This document shows, piece after piece, positions 8,921 to 18,052 of a stretch of 64,000 bases of DNA (position 1 is the first letter of the stretch; every line of letters starts with the position of its first letter). The DNA is taken from contig LBWJ01000012.1 of assembly GCA_000993595.1 (NCBI GenBank), positions 16,327 to 80,326 of the forward strand, read 5' to 3'. This DNA is from Candidatus Peregrinibacteria bacterium GW2011_GWC2_39_14. Its GTDB lineage: Bacteria; Patescibacteriota; Gracilibacteria; UBA1369; UBA12463. The notes below the pieces were generated by a model. That model had not been told where the DNA came from, did not search any database, and was given only the letters and a program-made list of their open reading frames with translations. A program made the translations under genes and the position numbers.

Positions 8921-10330
8921 TTAAATGCGCCCGACCGCTTTCCCCTCCAAAATCCACTCATACGCTTTTGTAATTTTAATCGGCACGATTTGCCCAACCA
9001 TGGATTTTTTGGATTTGAATTGCACGATTTTAAAGTGCTCGCTTTTGCCTGTGTTAAGCCCTTTTTTGAAAGATTCGACAAGAACGCCAACTGTTTTTCC
9101 GACAAAAGTTTTGTTTCTTGCGAATGCAATTTCGCGAAGCAAATCATTTAATTTATGAAATCTGCGTGCCTTTTCTTTGGCAAGCACATCATCTTTTAAC
9201 AGCTTTTCGGAAACCGTCCCGGGACGCGGAGAATACTTTGCGATATAGCACATTTCCCACTTTATTTTTTTGAATAATTTATACGTATTCATGAACTGTT
9301 TTTCTGTTTCGCCGCAAAAACCAACGATAATATCCGTTGTAATCGAACAGTTCGGAACACGCTTTCTGATGCGCTTAATTATGTCAGTGTAATGCTCGGC
9401 CGTATATTTGCGATTCATTCTTTTCAAAGTTTCGTTATCACCTGATTGAATCGGAAGATGAATATATGGCATGACGGTTTTTAATTTACCCATAGCATCG
9501 ATAAAATCGTCGGCGACATCAAGCGGATACGGAGAAGTAAAACGAACACGCTTAAGCCCTTTTGCATGAAATTTATCGACTTCTTGGAGAAGGCGGGTGA
9601 ATGGAGACGTAGGCAATTTTGACAGGGGGACGGAGGCAATTTTCGATGCGAACTCTTTTGTCTTTTTATCCGCAACACTCAGTCCGTATGAATTGACCGT
9701 TTGCCCAACAAGCGTTACTTCTTTATATCCTTTTTCAACAAGATTTTTTACTTCCGCAAGAATGTCTTTCATCGGACGAGAATGCTCGCGACCGCGCGCA
9801 TAAGGCACAATGCAATAACTGCAAAATTTATCGCAACCCGTTGAAATCGGAATAAATGCTTGCGCTTTTGATGTGTGTTTTGGATCAATATGAAAATAAT
9901 TCTGGAGTTCTTGAGGCGCGATTTTCTCATTTTCTTTACTAATTTTTGCGGATTTTATTCCAAGAATTTCCGGAAGTTTTGCAATCTCTTCAATACGAAC
10001 CGTGAAATCTATAGATGCAATTCTCTTTAAAAGCTTATCAACTTTTTCGCCATTTTTTTCTTGTTTGCGAGTTGACGTTTTTCGCACCATGCAGCCCGTG
10101 AGGCCGACTTTGAAATTCTTATTTTTTTGGTGCATCAAATCGTATTGAAGCGCGAAACCAAAAATACGATCCTCCGCATGCTGACGAACCGAGCACGAAT
10201 TCATAATTATCAAATCCGCTTTTTTTGGATCCTGAGCTTCCGTGTATCCCAGATGCTCAAGAACGCTCTTTAAACGCTCAGAATCCGAATAGTTCATCTG
10301 ACAGCCAAATGTTTTAACGAGAAATTTCAT
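8921..10330 (-). CDS. miaB: tRNA-2-methylthio-N6-dimethylallyladenosine synthase
   Basis: Radical-SAM methylthiotransferase that adds a methylthio group to the modified A37 of tRNAs reading U-starting codons. Three N-terminal cysteines bind the auxiliary cluster (FGCQMNYSDSERL, NSCSVRQHAED, GLTGCMVRK). The radical-SAM loop is GCDKFCSYCIVPYARGREH (Cys-x3-Cys-x2-Cys), and the C-terminus is a TRAM-like domain. The N-terminal motif favours MiaB over RimO or MtaB. After VGQTVNSYGL there is an insertion of about 25 residues that most MiaB proteins lack. It is encoded, in antisense, by two copies of the GGGGACGGAGGCAATTTT repeat (9603-9643). Confidence 0.92.
   Translation of the reverse strand: MKFLVKTFGCQMNYSDSERLKSVLEHLGYTEAQDPKKADLIIMNSCSVRQHAEDRIFGFALQYDLMHQKNKNFKVGLTGCMVRKTSTRKQEKNGEKVDKLLKRIASIDFTVRIEEIAKLPEILGIKSAKISKENEKIAPQELQNYFHIDPKHTSKAQAFIPISTGCDKFCSYCIVPYARGREHSRPMKDILAEVKNLVEKGYKEVTLVGQTVNSYGLSVADKKTKEFASKIASVPLSKLPTSPFTRLLQEVDKFHAKGLKRVRFTSPYPLDVADDFIDAMGKLKTVMPYIHLPIQSGDNETLKRMNRKYTAEHYTDIIKRIRKRVPNCSITTDIIVGFCGETEKQFMNTYKLFKKIKWEMCYIAKYSPRPGTVSEKLLKDDVLAKEKARRFHKLNDLLREIAFARNKTFVGKTVGVLVESFKKGLNTGKSEHFKIVQFKSKKSMVGQIVPIKITKAYEWILEGKAVGRI
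9603..9643 (+). repeat. Two tandem GGGGACGGAGGCAATTTT repeat copies inside miaB
   Basis: Copy one is GGAGACGTAGGCAATTTT (9603-9620) and copy two GGGGACGGAGGCAATTTT (9626-9643), spaced 23 bases. They keep the miaB frame open and encode part of a family-atypical insertion (residues about 229-242). Confidence 0.7.
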
Positions 10331-10343
10331 AATCAGAGGATAC

Positions 10344-10362
10344 GGGGACGGAGGCAGTTTTT
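10344..10362 (+). repeat. GGGGACGGAGGCAATTTT repeat copy upstream of miaB
   Basis: GGGGACGGAGGCAGTTTTT, just upstream of the miaB start in the gap to the next divergent gene. One base differs from the commonest form. Confidence 0.65.
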
Positions 10363-10455
10363 CAAGAGGGACTCAAACCGCATAAGTCACATATTCACAT
10401 TAAATCTTTACTTATTGTAATTATTAAATTATTATTATTTCCTTAAAATATAAAT

Positions 10456-11025
10456 ATGGAAACATCACCGCCAAGCGCAGAACGAACAGGACTATTGGAC
10501 GAACTGCAAAAAGAATTTGACGAACTTGCTATACGCCAATTTGATAAATTATCTTTTACCACTTGCGATACCGCTACCTTGCAAACTCTTTTTGACGAGC
10601 TCGAACAATTTATTGCCAGCTTAGAAAAACGAATCACTTCTCCCGAAGAAGTTGTAAGATTTTCTAATTTTATTTTTTCGATAAGCGAATATTTACTGGA
10701 GTTGCATGATGTTGTATTAACGAGGAGTGCCGATGAAATGCTTTATGCAAATAAGACATTGCCCAGAGCTTTATTTGATTCTCTTTCTCTTTGGCAAATG
10801 AGCATGGCTTTAAAAAAATCTACTGATGATATCCATACTACCGTTGATGCAATAAATAGAGCAACGAAGCGCTTTCATAGGCGCATGGCTGTTGTTTTAT
10901 CTGCAATCATTCTTGGGCTCGGCGCTACTGCCGCTTATTATTACAACGAAGCACGTTCCAGCGCCAATTGCCCAGCTACTTCAAGTAATGAATCCGCGCC
11001 TGCTGATTTGCCTTCCAAAAATTAA
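10456..11025 (+). CDS. Hypothetical protein with C-terminal membrane anchor
   Basis: A 189-residue protein. Residues 1 to about 140 are predicted to be helical and acidic, with heptad-like spacing (DELQKEFDELAIRQFDKL). One membrane helix lies at about residues 148-168 (VVLSAIILGLGATAAYYY), followed by a short polar tail. This is a tail-anchored layout with the helical part probably in the cytoplasm. No family is recognised. The ATG follows an AT-rich leader without a Shine-Dalgarno sequence. It is followed by two overlapping GC hairpins. Confidence 0.6.
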   Translation: METSPPSAERTGLLDELQKEFDELAIRQFDKLSFTTCDTATLQTLFDELEQFIASLEKRITSPEEVVRFSNFIFSISEYLLELHDVVLTRSADEMLYANKTLPRALFDSLSLWQMSMALKKSTDDIHTTVDAINRATKRFHRRMAVVLSAIILGLGATAAYYYNEARSSANCPATSSNESAPADLPSKN

Positions 11026-11028
11026 AAA

Positions 11029-11059
11029 CCCCGACTTTATAGGTCGGGGGCGAACCCCC
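11029..11059 (+). terminator. Two overlapping GC-rich hairpins behind the 189-aa gene
   Basis: CCCCGAC (11029-11035) pairs with GTCGGGG (11043-11049). GGGGG (11046-11050) can instead pair with CCCCC (11055-11059) across a CGAA loop. The two stems share the G run and exclude each other. There is no T tract, so it is an untypical terminator, or a switch in the leader of the pspC gene. Confidence 0.4.
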
Positions 11060-11151
11060 TTGTGAGAGGCCGGTAAGTAGAAGTGGACGAAGCCAAGCTT
11101 CTAAACTTACATATATATTATACTATAAAACGGGGAGGAAGTAAAGCCCAT

Positions 11152-11168
11152 GGAGACGGGGCAATTTT
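11152..11168 (+). repeat. GGGGACGGAGGCAATTTT-family copy before pspC-like gene
   Basis: GGAGACGGGGCAATTTT, one base shorter than the main form, just before the -10 of the PspC-domain gene. Confidence 0.5.
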
Positions 11169-11172
11169 CATG

Positions 11173-11178
11173 TATAAT
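11173..11178 (+). promoter_or_regulatory. -10 element giving a probable leaderless mRNA
   Basis: TATAAT ends seven bases before the ATG at 11185, so transcription should begin at or beside the start codon. Confidence 0.45.
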
Positions 11179-11184
11179 AATTAT

Positions 11185-11640
11185 ATGAAAAAAGAAACTA
11201 AAAAATTATATCGTTCCAAGTCCGATCGCGTACTTTTTGGCATCTGCGGCGGAATTGCGAAGTATTTTAATGTTGATGCGACCCTTATAAGAATCTTGTT
11301 CTTGCTCCTTGCTTTGAGTGGAATTGGGATTTTGTTTTATATTGCTTTGGCGCTTATTATTCCCGAAGATCCAACTGAACAAATCGAGGGCGATCGTGAA
11401 CATGCGGCAAAAAAATTCATTGAAAATATCGGTCATAATGCGCAAAAAATCGCGCATGAATTAAAGCACGGGAAAAATTGGTGGAGCGATTCAAAAAACG
11501 TTCTTGGAATTATCGTTTTGGTTATCGGCGTTATCCTTTTGGCGCAGGTGTTTTTCCCGATTATCTTCATGCCACTACACATGCTTCTCCCGATCGTTGT
11601 TATTGGGATTGGGTTGTATTTTTTGGTGAGGAAGAAGTAA
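11185..11640 (+). CDS. PspC-domain membrane protein
   Basis: A 151-residue protein with an N-terminal PspC domain (KLYRSKSDRVLFGICGGIAK, then the helix FLLLALSGIGILFYIALALI). A charged stretch follows, and then two further membrane helices near the C-terminus (ILGIIVLVIGVILLAQVFF and LPIVVIGIGLYFLV). PspC proteins sense or counter envelope stress. I chose ATG 11185 because the PspC domain begins there and a TATAAT lies just upstream. ATG 11170 would add five residues and would overlap the -10. Its 3' end overlaps the convergent NYN gene by 66 bases. Confidence 0.82.
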   Translation: MKKETKKLYRSKSDRVLFGICGGIAKYFNVDATLIRILFLLLALSGIGILFYIALALIIPEDPTEQIEGDREHAAKKFIENIGHNAQKIAHELKHGKNWWSDSKNVLGIIVLVIGVILLAQVFFPIIFMPLHMLLPIVVIGIGLYFLVRKK

Positions 11641-12180
11641 CTTCGCAAAATCATTAATCTGCTTATCTATATAAAAATATTTTCCGCAAGCCTGCCTTAA
11701 TCTATATGAAAAACTTTTGTCTTTGTAAAAAATAACGTTATAAACTTTTTTGCCAAGAACTTTTACTAAATTTACAGCATCAACCAAATCCCCATCTCCG
11801 CTAATCAAAAATGCCGCATCGTACTTATCTTCATAAGCAAGCCTTATCATATCAACCGCTATTTTAACGTCGATTCCCTTTTCCGTTCTCCCGTCTTTCT
11901 GAAAATATCCCAATTTATATGAAATACCGCATTTACTCAACCATTTAAGGAATTTTTCTTGCTTTTCGTACAGCTCTCTACTTTTTGATTTAGCTTCTTT
12001 TGTTAGGCCTGTATTTGGATTAATTCTACCTATGTAATAAATTACTTCTGCTAACGTCTGATTCTTGCCGATTATCCTCTCTAAAAATTCCAAATAACTA
12101 CCGAATATCGTATGTCCGAGCAAATTAATAAGCCTGTGATAAAAATTACTTCCATCTATAAATACGCAAACCCTTTCTTT
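11575..12180 (-). CDS. NYN-domain (LabA/DUF88) nuclease-like protein, start unclear
   Basis: A PIN-like NYN-domain protein, a family of RNA nucleases. Conserved pieces are VFIDGSNFYH (first catalytic Asp), FQKDGRTEKGIDVKIAVDM and ISGDGDLVDAVNLVKVLGKK. The first conserved piece is encoded at about 12138-12180 in the same open frame. No ATG, GTG or TTG is present between it and the upstream in-frame stop. The first standard start, TTG at 12123, would remove the catalytic Asp. An ACG at 12184-12186 is a possible non-standard start; otherwise the 5' end is damaged. The last 22 residues are antisense to the PspC gene. Confidence 0.75.
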   Translation of the reverse strand, partial: KERVCVFIDGSNFYHRLINLLGHTIFGSYLEFLERIIGKNQTLAEVIYYIGRINPNTGLTKEAKSKSRELYEKQEKFLKWLSKCGISYKLGYFQKDGRTEKGIDVKIAVDMIRLAYEDKYDAAFLISGDGDLVDAVNLVKVLGKKVYNVIFYKDKSFSYRLRQACGKYFYIDKQINDFAKLLLPHQKIQPNPNNNDREKHV

Positions 12181-12202
12181 CGTCTTGGAAAATTTATATA
12201 CG

Positions 12203-12225
12203 AAAAAAGAGGGACTTAGCCCTCT
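12203..12225 (-). terminator. Rho-independent terminator on the minus strand
   Basis: On the minus strand AGAGGG, a six-base loop and CCCTCT are followed by a T run (plus-strand A 12203-12208). It lies directly upstream of the NYN coding frame and would stop transcripts from the tRNA-Arg side. Confidence 0.65.
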
Positions 12226-12402
12226 TGGTGGATAGACGTCTTCATTTTCCTATATGCCATAAACCCTGTCAATGATTTTTCTTAACAAATTGTTAAATTT
12301 TTTATGAAAAACTCGCTATTTTGCACAAGGGAAAAACTGAAAAAGCTTGAAATAAGTCTTCACTTCGTTCGACTAATTTCTTCTCTTTTTCTTCTTCAAT
12401 CC

Positions 12403-12449
12403 GGATATGCTAAATACGCATATCCTACACTACGAACCGTTTTTCTCGC
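12403..12449 (-). other. tRNA-trailer element, copy A (behind tRNA-Arg)
   Basis: Contains a perfect 8-bp hairpin (GGATATGC / GCATATCC, 12403-12425, loop TAAATAC), then CACTACGAACCGT (12428-12440) and CTCGC (12445-12449), read on the plus strand. It begins eight bases beyond the CCA end of tRNA-Arg in transcript direction. A gap-free counterpart lies behind tRNA-Lys at 27328-27374, at exactly the same distance from the CCA, with paired changes in the stem. Confidence 0.6.
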
Positions 12450-12456
12450 ATGTAGT

Positions 12457-12531
12457 TGGTGGTCCCAGCAAGAATTGAACCTGCATCCTCGCCTTAGGAG
12501 TGCGATGTTCTATCCGTTGAACTATGGGACC
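12457..12531 (-). tRNA. tRNA-Arg (CCT anticodon)
   Basis: A full cloverleaf on the minus strand. The acceptor arms GGTCCCA and TGGGACC pair fully. The D arm is GTTC / GAAC, and the anticodon loop CTCCTAA gives CCT, reading the Arg codon AGG. The T arm GCAGG / CTTGC closes a TTCAATT loop. The 3' CCA is encoded (TGG at 12457-12459 on the plus strand). One A-G mismatch closes the anticodon stem. Confidence 0.9.
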
Positions 12532-12540
12532 ATATGATGA

Positions 12541-12614
12541 AATGATCAAGAATCAATTTACCTACAATTATCAAATAATTTTCAAATTACAATTTTCACT
12601 TTTCAATTTTCGCA
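12541..12614. repeat. AT-rich dispersed element, copy 2
   Basis: AATCAATTTAC and ATCAAATAATTTTC (12570-12583) followed by TTTTCAATTTTCG, between tRNA-Arg and the MBL-fold gene. It shares words with copies at 1379, 19321 and 33537. Confidence 0.45.
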
Positions 12615-12665
12615 CATTGGTTTTAGCGTCTCCTAAGCGCTAAAAGTGCGACAATCGATTTAATT

Positions 12666-13316
12666 TTATGCTGCCGGCTTTAATATAACAAAATCCGTGT
12701 GATCTTGTGGAAGCTGGGCTTTTGATGCAATCGAATACTTTTCAAGTTCAAGCGGATTTTTGACACCTTCTTCTTTCAGAAAATTCGCAATTGGATCAAC
12801 ATCCAATGTTTCGCCATCAAACTTATAAAGCATCGGGATAACAACATTTGGCTCAATCTCTTCAATAACCTCATGGGCTTTTTTGGCATCCATTGCGTAT
12901 TTTCCACCAACCGGCACAAAAAGAACGTGGATATTTTGCAAATGTTCCATCATGTCGTCGGTTAGCTTATGTCCAAGATATCCAAGATGACAAAATCTGA
13001 TTCCTTCAAGCTCAAAAACAGAAACATTAACTGCATTTTTTGGCGCACCCTTATCTTCTTCGCTCTTTGGAATATCCCATGCCTCAATCGTAAAAATCGG
13101 GATTCCTTTAACGTCATATTCGCCCGGCCAATCAATTAATTTTGGCTCGCCTTCAACCGGCTCGTATTTACCATCCTCTGATGGTTTGCTGATAAGCACA
13201 ACGTCTGCTTTTAATTTTGGAGCTTTAAATCCATCTGCGATTATCGGATCCAAAACGACTGATCCGTCTTTGCTTTTGACTGTAAAACACGTTCTGCCAT
13301 GCCATGTAATATCCAT
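12666..13316 (-). CDS. MBL-fold protein with degenerate metal site
   Basis: A 216-residue protein that starts like the metallo-beta-lactamase-fold hydrolases of the L-ascorbate-6-phosphate lactonase / UPF0173 type (MDITWHGRTCFTVKSKDGSV, then VVLDP). At the place of the HxHxDH zinc motif it reads LISKPSEDG, so the metal ligands are lost. The later HLGYLGH segment is kept. It probably folds as MBL but may not be a zinc hydrolase. Single gene, divergent from eno, with a box-type promoter at 13353-13380. Confidence 0.7.
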   Translation of the reverse strand: MDITWHGRTCFTVKSKDGSVVLDPIIADGFKAPKLKADVVLISKPSEDGKYEPVEGEPKLIDWPGEYDVKGIPIFTIEAWDIPKSEEDKGAPKNAVNVSVFELEGIRFCHLGYLGHKLTDDMMEHLQNIHVLFVPVGGKYAMDAKKAHEVIEEIEPNVVIPMLYKFDGETLDVDPIANFLKEEGVKNPLELEKYSIASKAQLPQDHTDFVILKPAA

Positions 13317-13352
13317 AAGGTATTTTGTTAGATTTTCATTTTATGCGCCATG

Positions 13353-13380
13353 ATAATACTTAAAATCAGCCAAAAAGTCT
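13353..13380 (-). promoter_or_regulatory. Promoter with conserved spacer box before the MBL-fold gene
   Basis: On the minus strand AGACTTTTTGGCT (13368-13380) is followed after nine bases by TATTAT (13353-13358). Box and spacing match the promoters at 6847 and 36668. The -35 position reads TAGACT. The leader to the ATG at 13316 is about 30 bases. Confidence 0.5.
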
Positions 13381-13425
13381 AGAGATTCGATCCTTGCGAA
13401 AAGTGACACAAAAAGGTAAAGTTGA

Positions 13426-14727
<1,302 letters not shown>

Positions 14728-14740
14728 TAAAAATTCGCAT

Positions 14741-16000
14741 ATGAAGATTGACGCACTAAAAATCGCACAAGCGGCAAAAATGGCTTCAAAAAGTGCCGGA
14801 TTAATGACGACTAGTCAAAAAAATAAAGCACTTTTGGCGATTGCGAAATTCATAAAAAAATATGAAAAAGAAATCCTGAAAGAGAACGCGAAAGATGTTT
14901 TGACAACTGAAAAAGCCGGACTTGGCCCAATGGTTGATCGCGTGCTTTTGAATAAAGAGAGAATAACCGGAATTTGCAGTGATATCAAAAACGTTGTTTC
15001 TCTTCCTGATCCTGTTGGAAAAATTTTGAGCAAGCGCAAACAACCAAGTGGACTAAAAATTCAACAAGTGTCTGTGCCGTTTGGCGTGATTTTGATGATT
15101 TATGAGTCGCGCCCAAACGTAACGGTTGATGCCGCAACTTTGGCTTTGAAAAGCGGAAATGCCGTTATATTAAAAGGCGGGAAAGAAGCGATAAATTCAA
15201 ATCGCGTGATTATAAAAGCAATAAAAGCGGCGTTAAAATCCGTTGGTGTAAATGAGAATATTGTTCAATTCGTTGATTCCGTTGAAAAAGATTCGATTGC
15301 GGATTTTCTCAAGATGAAGAGCTTAATTGACGTTGTGATTCCTCGCGGTGGAAAAGGTTTGATTAATTTTGTGGTTGAAAATTCGAGCATTCCCGCGATA
15401 AATACCGGCGCATCCGTCGTACACACGTATATTGATAAAAAGTTTGATTTGAAAATGGCGGTGGCGATTACTGTTAATGCAAAAACGCGCAGAGTTTCGA
15501 TTTGCAATACGCTCGATACACTACTTGTTCACAAGGATTCGGCACAAAAATTATTGCCGATATTGGCTAAAGAACTTGCAAAGCACGATGTTGAGATCCG
15601 TGCGGACAAAAGAGCGCATAAAATTCTGAACGAAAAATATACAAAATTAAAACGCGCAACTGCGCAGGATTTTGACACTGAATTTTTGGATTATATTTTG
15701 GCGATTAGAGTTGTTGATAACCTCGACGAAGCGCTTACACACATTGAAAAACATTCACTCCGCCATTCCGAAGCGATTATCACGAGTGACAAAAAATCTG
15801 CGGAAAGATTTTTGAATGAAGTTGATGCGGCGTGCGTTTATGTTAACGCAACAACGCAATTTACAGATGGCGCGCAATTCGGACTTGGCGCGGAAATTGG
15901 CATTTCAACCCAAAAACTGCACGTTCGCGGACCGTTTGCGCTTGAAGGACTCACTACCTATAAATGGAAAATATATGGGAGTGGGCAGTGTAGGAAGTAA
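14741..16000 (+). CDS. proA: Glutamate-5-semialdehyde dehydrogenase (gamma-glutamyl phosphate reductase)
   Basis: Second step of proline synthesis: NADPH reduction of gamma-glutamyl phosphate. The 419-residue aldehyde-dehydrogenase fold shows VPFGVILMIYESRPNVTVDA near residue 110 and the catalytic Cys in RVSICNTLDTLLVH. The C-terminal HVRGPFALEGLTTYKWKIYG is typical ProA. It follows eno by 13 bases and precedes proC by 10, so the three are very likely co-transcribed. No proB (glutamate 5-kinase) is in the window. Confidence 0.95.
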   Translation: MKIDALKIAQAAKMASKSAGLMTTSQKNKALLAIAKFIKKYEKEILKENAKDVLTTEKAGLGPMVDRVLLNKERITGICSDIKNVVSLPDPVGKILSKRKQPSGLKIQQVSVPFGVILMIYESRPNVTVDAATLALKSGNAVILKGGKEAINSNRVIIKAIKAALKSVGVNENIVQFVDSVEKDSIADFLKMKSLIDVVIPRGGKGLINFVVENSSIPAINTGASVVHTYIDKKFDLKMAVAITVNAKTRRVSICNTLDTLLVHKDSAQKLLPILAKELAKHDVEIRADKRAHKILNEKYTKLKRATAQDFDTEFLDYILAIRVVDNLDEALTHIEKHSLRHSEAIITSDKKSAERFLNEVDAACVYVNATTQFTDGAQFGLGAEIGISTQKLHVRGPFALEGLTTYKWKIYGSGQCRK

Positions 16001-16010
16001 TAAAATCTAA

Positions 16011-16811
16011 ATGACAAATAAAATGAAAATTGCAATTCTTGGCGGAGGAAATATGGGCGGAGCCTTTGCGAAAGGCATAAGCAAGCAACTCGAAAAATGC
16101 GAAGTTATTGTGAGCGACAAAAATTCCGCAAAATTAACCGAATTAAAAAAGCGCACAAATATAAAAACTGTAATGAATAATATTGAGGCAGTTAAGGGCG
16201 CTGATGTTGTGATTTTGGCTGTAAAACCGCAAGATTTTGAACCGTTTTTAGCCGAATTAAAAGGCAAAATTCCCGCTCATGCAATTGTTGTTTCGATTGC
16301 CACGGGAGTCAAAATTAAAACAATCGAAAAAGGACTTTCTCATAAATTTATTGCGCGTGTGGTGCCAAACCTACCAGCGTTGATTAATGAAAGTATGTCT
16401 GTTTGGATTGCTCCAAATTTTAGCCCAAAGCAAAAAGAATCTGTAAAAAATATTTTAAAAGCGATTGGTGAAGAGATCGAAATGAAAAATGAAAGCGATA
16501 TAAATAAAGTTACTGCGACTTCCGGAAGCGGTCCTGCGTATGTCTGGTATTTTATGGAAAATATGATAAAAGCTGGCGTGAAATTAGGGCTTAAAGAAGA
16601 GGTTGCGCGTAAATTGACTATCCAAACTTTTCTTGGTGCTTCAAAAATGAGCGCATTAAATTTTGAAACTGAAAAGGAATTACGCCTTCGCGTTACTTCC
16701 AAAAAAGGAACAACTGAAAGAGCTATAAAAACTTTGGAAAAAGGTAAATTTGGAAAACTTATTGAGAAGGCTATAAAAAATGCATATAAACGCGCAAAAG
16801 AACTTGGATGA
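16011..16811 (+). CDS. proC: Pyrroline-5-carboxylate reductase
   Basis: Last step of proline synthesis. The Rossmann start KIAILGGGNMGGAFAKGI binds NAD(P)H. The C-terminal domain carries TATSGSGPAYVWYFMENM and the helix KGTTERAIKTLEKGKFGKL. At 266 residues the length is standard. It is joined to proA. The ATG at 16011 is used; a second Met five codons on lies closer to the fold and is also possible. Confidence 0.95.
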   Translation: MTNKMKIAILGGGNMGGAFAKGISKQLEKCEVIVSDKNSAKLTELKKRTNIKTVMNNIEAVKGADVVILAVKPQDFEPFLAELKGKIPAHAIVVSIATGVKIKTIEKGLSHKFIARVVPNLPALINESMSVWIAPNFSPKQKESVKNILKAIGEEIEMKNESDINKVTATSGSGPAYVWYFMENMIKAGVKLGLKEEVARKLTIQTFLGASKMSALNFETEKELRLRVTSKKGTTERAIKTLEKGKFGKLIEKAIKNAYKRAKELG

Positions 16812-16875
16812 TTTTGGCTTTTATATCTTCTGCCGCTGTACTAGAATTAATCGCGTCAATAAATAATTTTTATAT

Positions 16876-18027
16876 ATGAAAAATTTTATGTTTACATCGG
16901 AGTCCGTAACAGAAGGACACCCGGACAAGGTCTGCGACCAAATTTCAGATGAAGTTTTGGATCAGATTTTGAAACAAGATAAATATGCACGCGTTGCGTG
17001 CGAAGTTTTTGCAGGAATGGGATTTATTATGGTTGGCGGAGAAGTCACGACAAACGCATGGGTTGATATCAACAATCTTGCTCGTGAAGTTGTGCGTGAT
17101 ATTGGATATGATAATGCGGAATATGGCTTTGATTGGCATACTCTTGCGGTTTTCAATACTATTCACGGACAATCGCCTGATATTGCGCAAGGTGTTCGAA
17201 CAACCGGTACGAAAAAACAAGGTGCCGGAGATCAAGGTATGATGACGGGTTTTGCAACAAATGAAACTCCGGAATTAATGCCATTCCCAATTATTACAGC
17301 ACATAAACTTGCCAAACAACTTGCGGAAGTTCGCAAAAGCAAAAAATTAAAATGGCTTAGACCGGATGGAAAAACGCAGGTTACGGTTGAATATAAAAAC
17401 GGCAAACCCGTTTCAATTCACTCGGTTGTTATTGCAGCTCAACACGATCCTGATGTCACCGATAAAAAGCTTAAAGAAGCCATAATCGAAGAAGTGATTA
17501 AGCCTGTTTGTGGAAAATTTTTAAGCAAAACCGCGAAATTTTATATCAACAATACCGGACGATTTGTTATTGGCGGACCTGTTGCGGATTGCGGCGTTAC
17601 CGGAAGAAAAATAGTTGTTGATACATACGGCGGAATGGGACACACAGGCGGCGGATGCTTCTCCGGAAAGGATCCAACAAAAGTCGATAGATCAGGCGCA
17701 TATATGGCTCGCTACATTGCGAAAAATATTGTTGCTGCAGGACTTGCTGATAAATGCGAAATCCAACTTGCTTATGTTATTGGCGGAACGGAACCTTTAA
17801 GTATAAATATCGACACCTTTGGCACAAGAAAAGTTTCCGAAGAAAAGCTTGTTGCCGGTGTAAAAAGAGTATTCGATTTATCGCCGGGTGGAAGCGTTAC
17901 GATGCTTGATTTACTTCGACCGATATATCGAAAAACCGCGGCATATGGCCACTTTGGAAGAACTGAAAAAGAATTCACATGGGAAAAAACGGATAGAACG
18001 ACGGCTCTTAAAGCGGCTTCGAAATAA
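16876..18027 (+). CDS. metK: S-adenosylmethionine synthetase
   Basis: Makes SAM from methionine and ATP. Family motifs are [18 protein letters not shown] near the N-terminus, GAGDQG, and [20 protein letters not shown]. The 383-residue length is typical. It lies 25 bases before ahcY, so SAM synthesis and removal of its by-product are linked in one unit. A TAGAAT about 29 bases before the ATG could provide an extra promoter. I see no SAM riboswitch in the 64-base gap after proC. Confidence 0.97.
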   Translation: MKNFMFTSESVTEGHPDKVCDQISDEVLDQILKQDKYARVACEVFAGMGFIMVGGEVTTNAWVDINNLAREVVRDIGYDNAEYGFDWHTLAVFNTIHGQSPDIAQGVRTTGTKKQGAGDQGMMTGFATNETPELMPFPIITAHKLAKQLAEVRKSKKLKWLRPDGKTQVTVEYKNGKPVSIHSVVIAAQHDPDVTDKKLKEAIIEEVIKPVCGKFLSKTAKFYINNTGRFVIGGPVADCGVTGRKIVVDTYGGMGHTGGGCFSGKDPTKVDRSGAYMARYIAKNIVAAGLADKCEIQLAYVIGGTEPLSINIDTFGTRKVSEEKLVAGVKRVFDLSPGGSVTMLDLLRPIYRKTAAYGHFGRTEKEFTWEKTDRTTALKAASK

Positions 18028-18052
18028 TTTTAAAAATTTATAAATCATAAAA

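Noticed and set aside
9208..9226. CCGTCCCGGGACG as an operator or repeat
   Set aside because: It is a short palindrome inside miaB that encodes the conserved PRPGT segment and is explained by the protein.
12304..12537. Plus-strand frame of 77 codons
   Set aside because: It runs through the tRNA-Arg gene and its trailer hairpin.
16812..16875. SAM riboswitch before metK
   Set aside because: The gap is only 64 bases and shows none of the known SAM-riboswitch stems.
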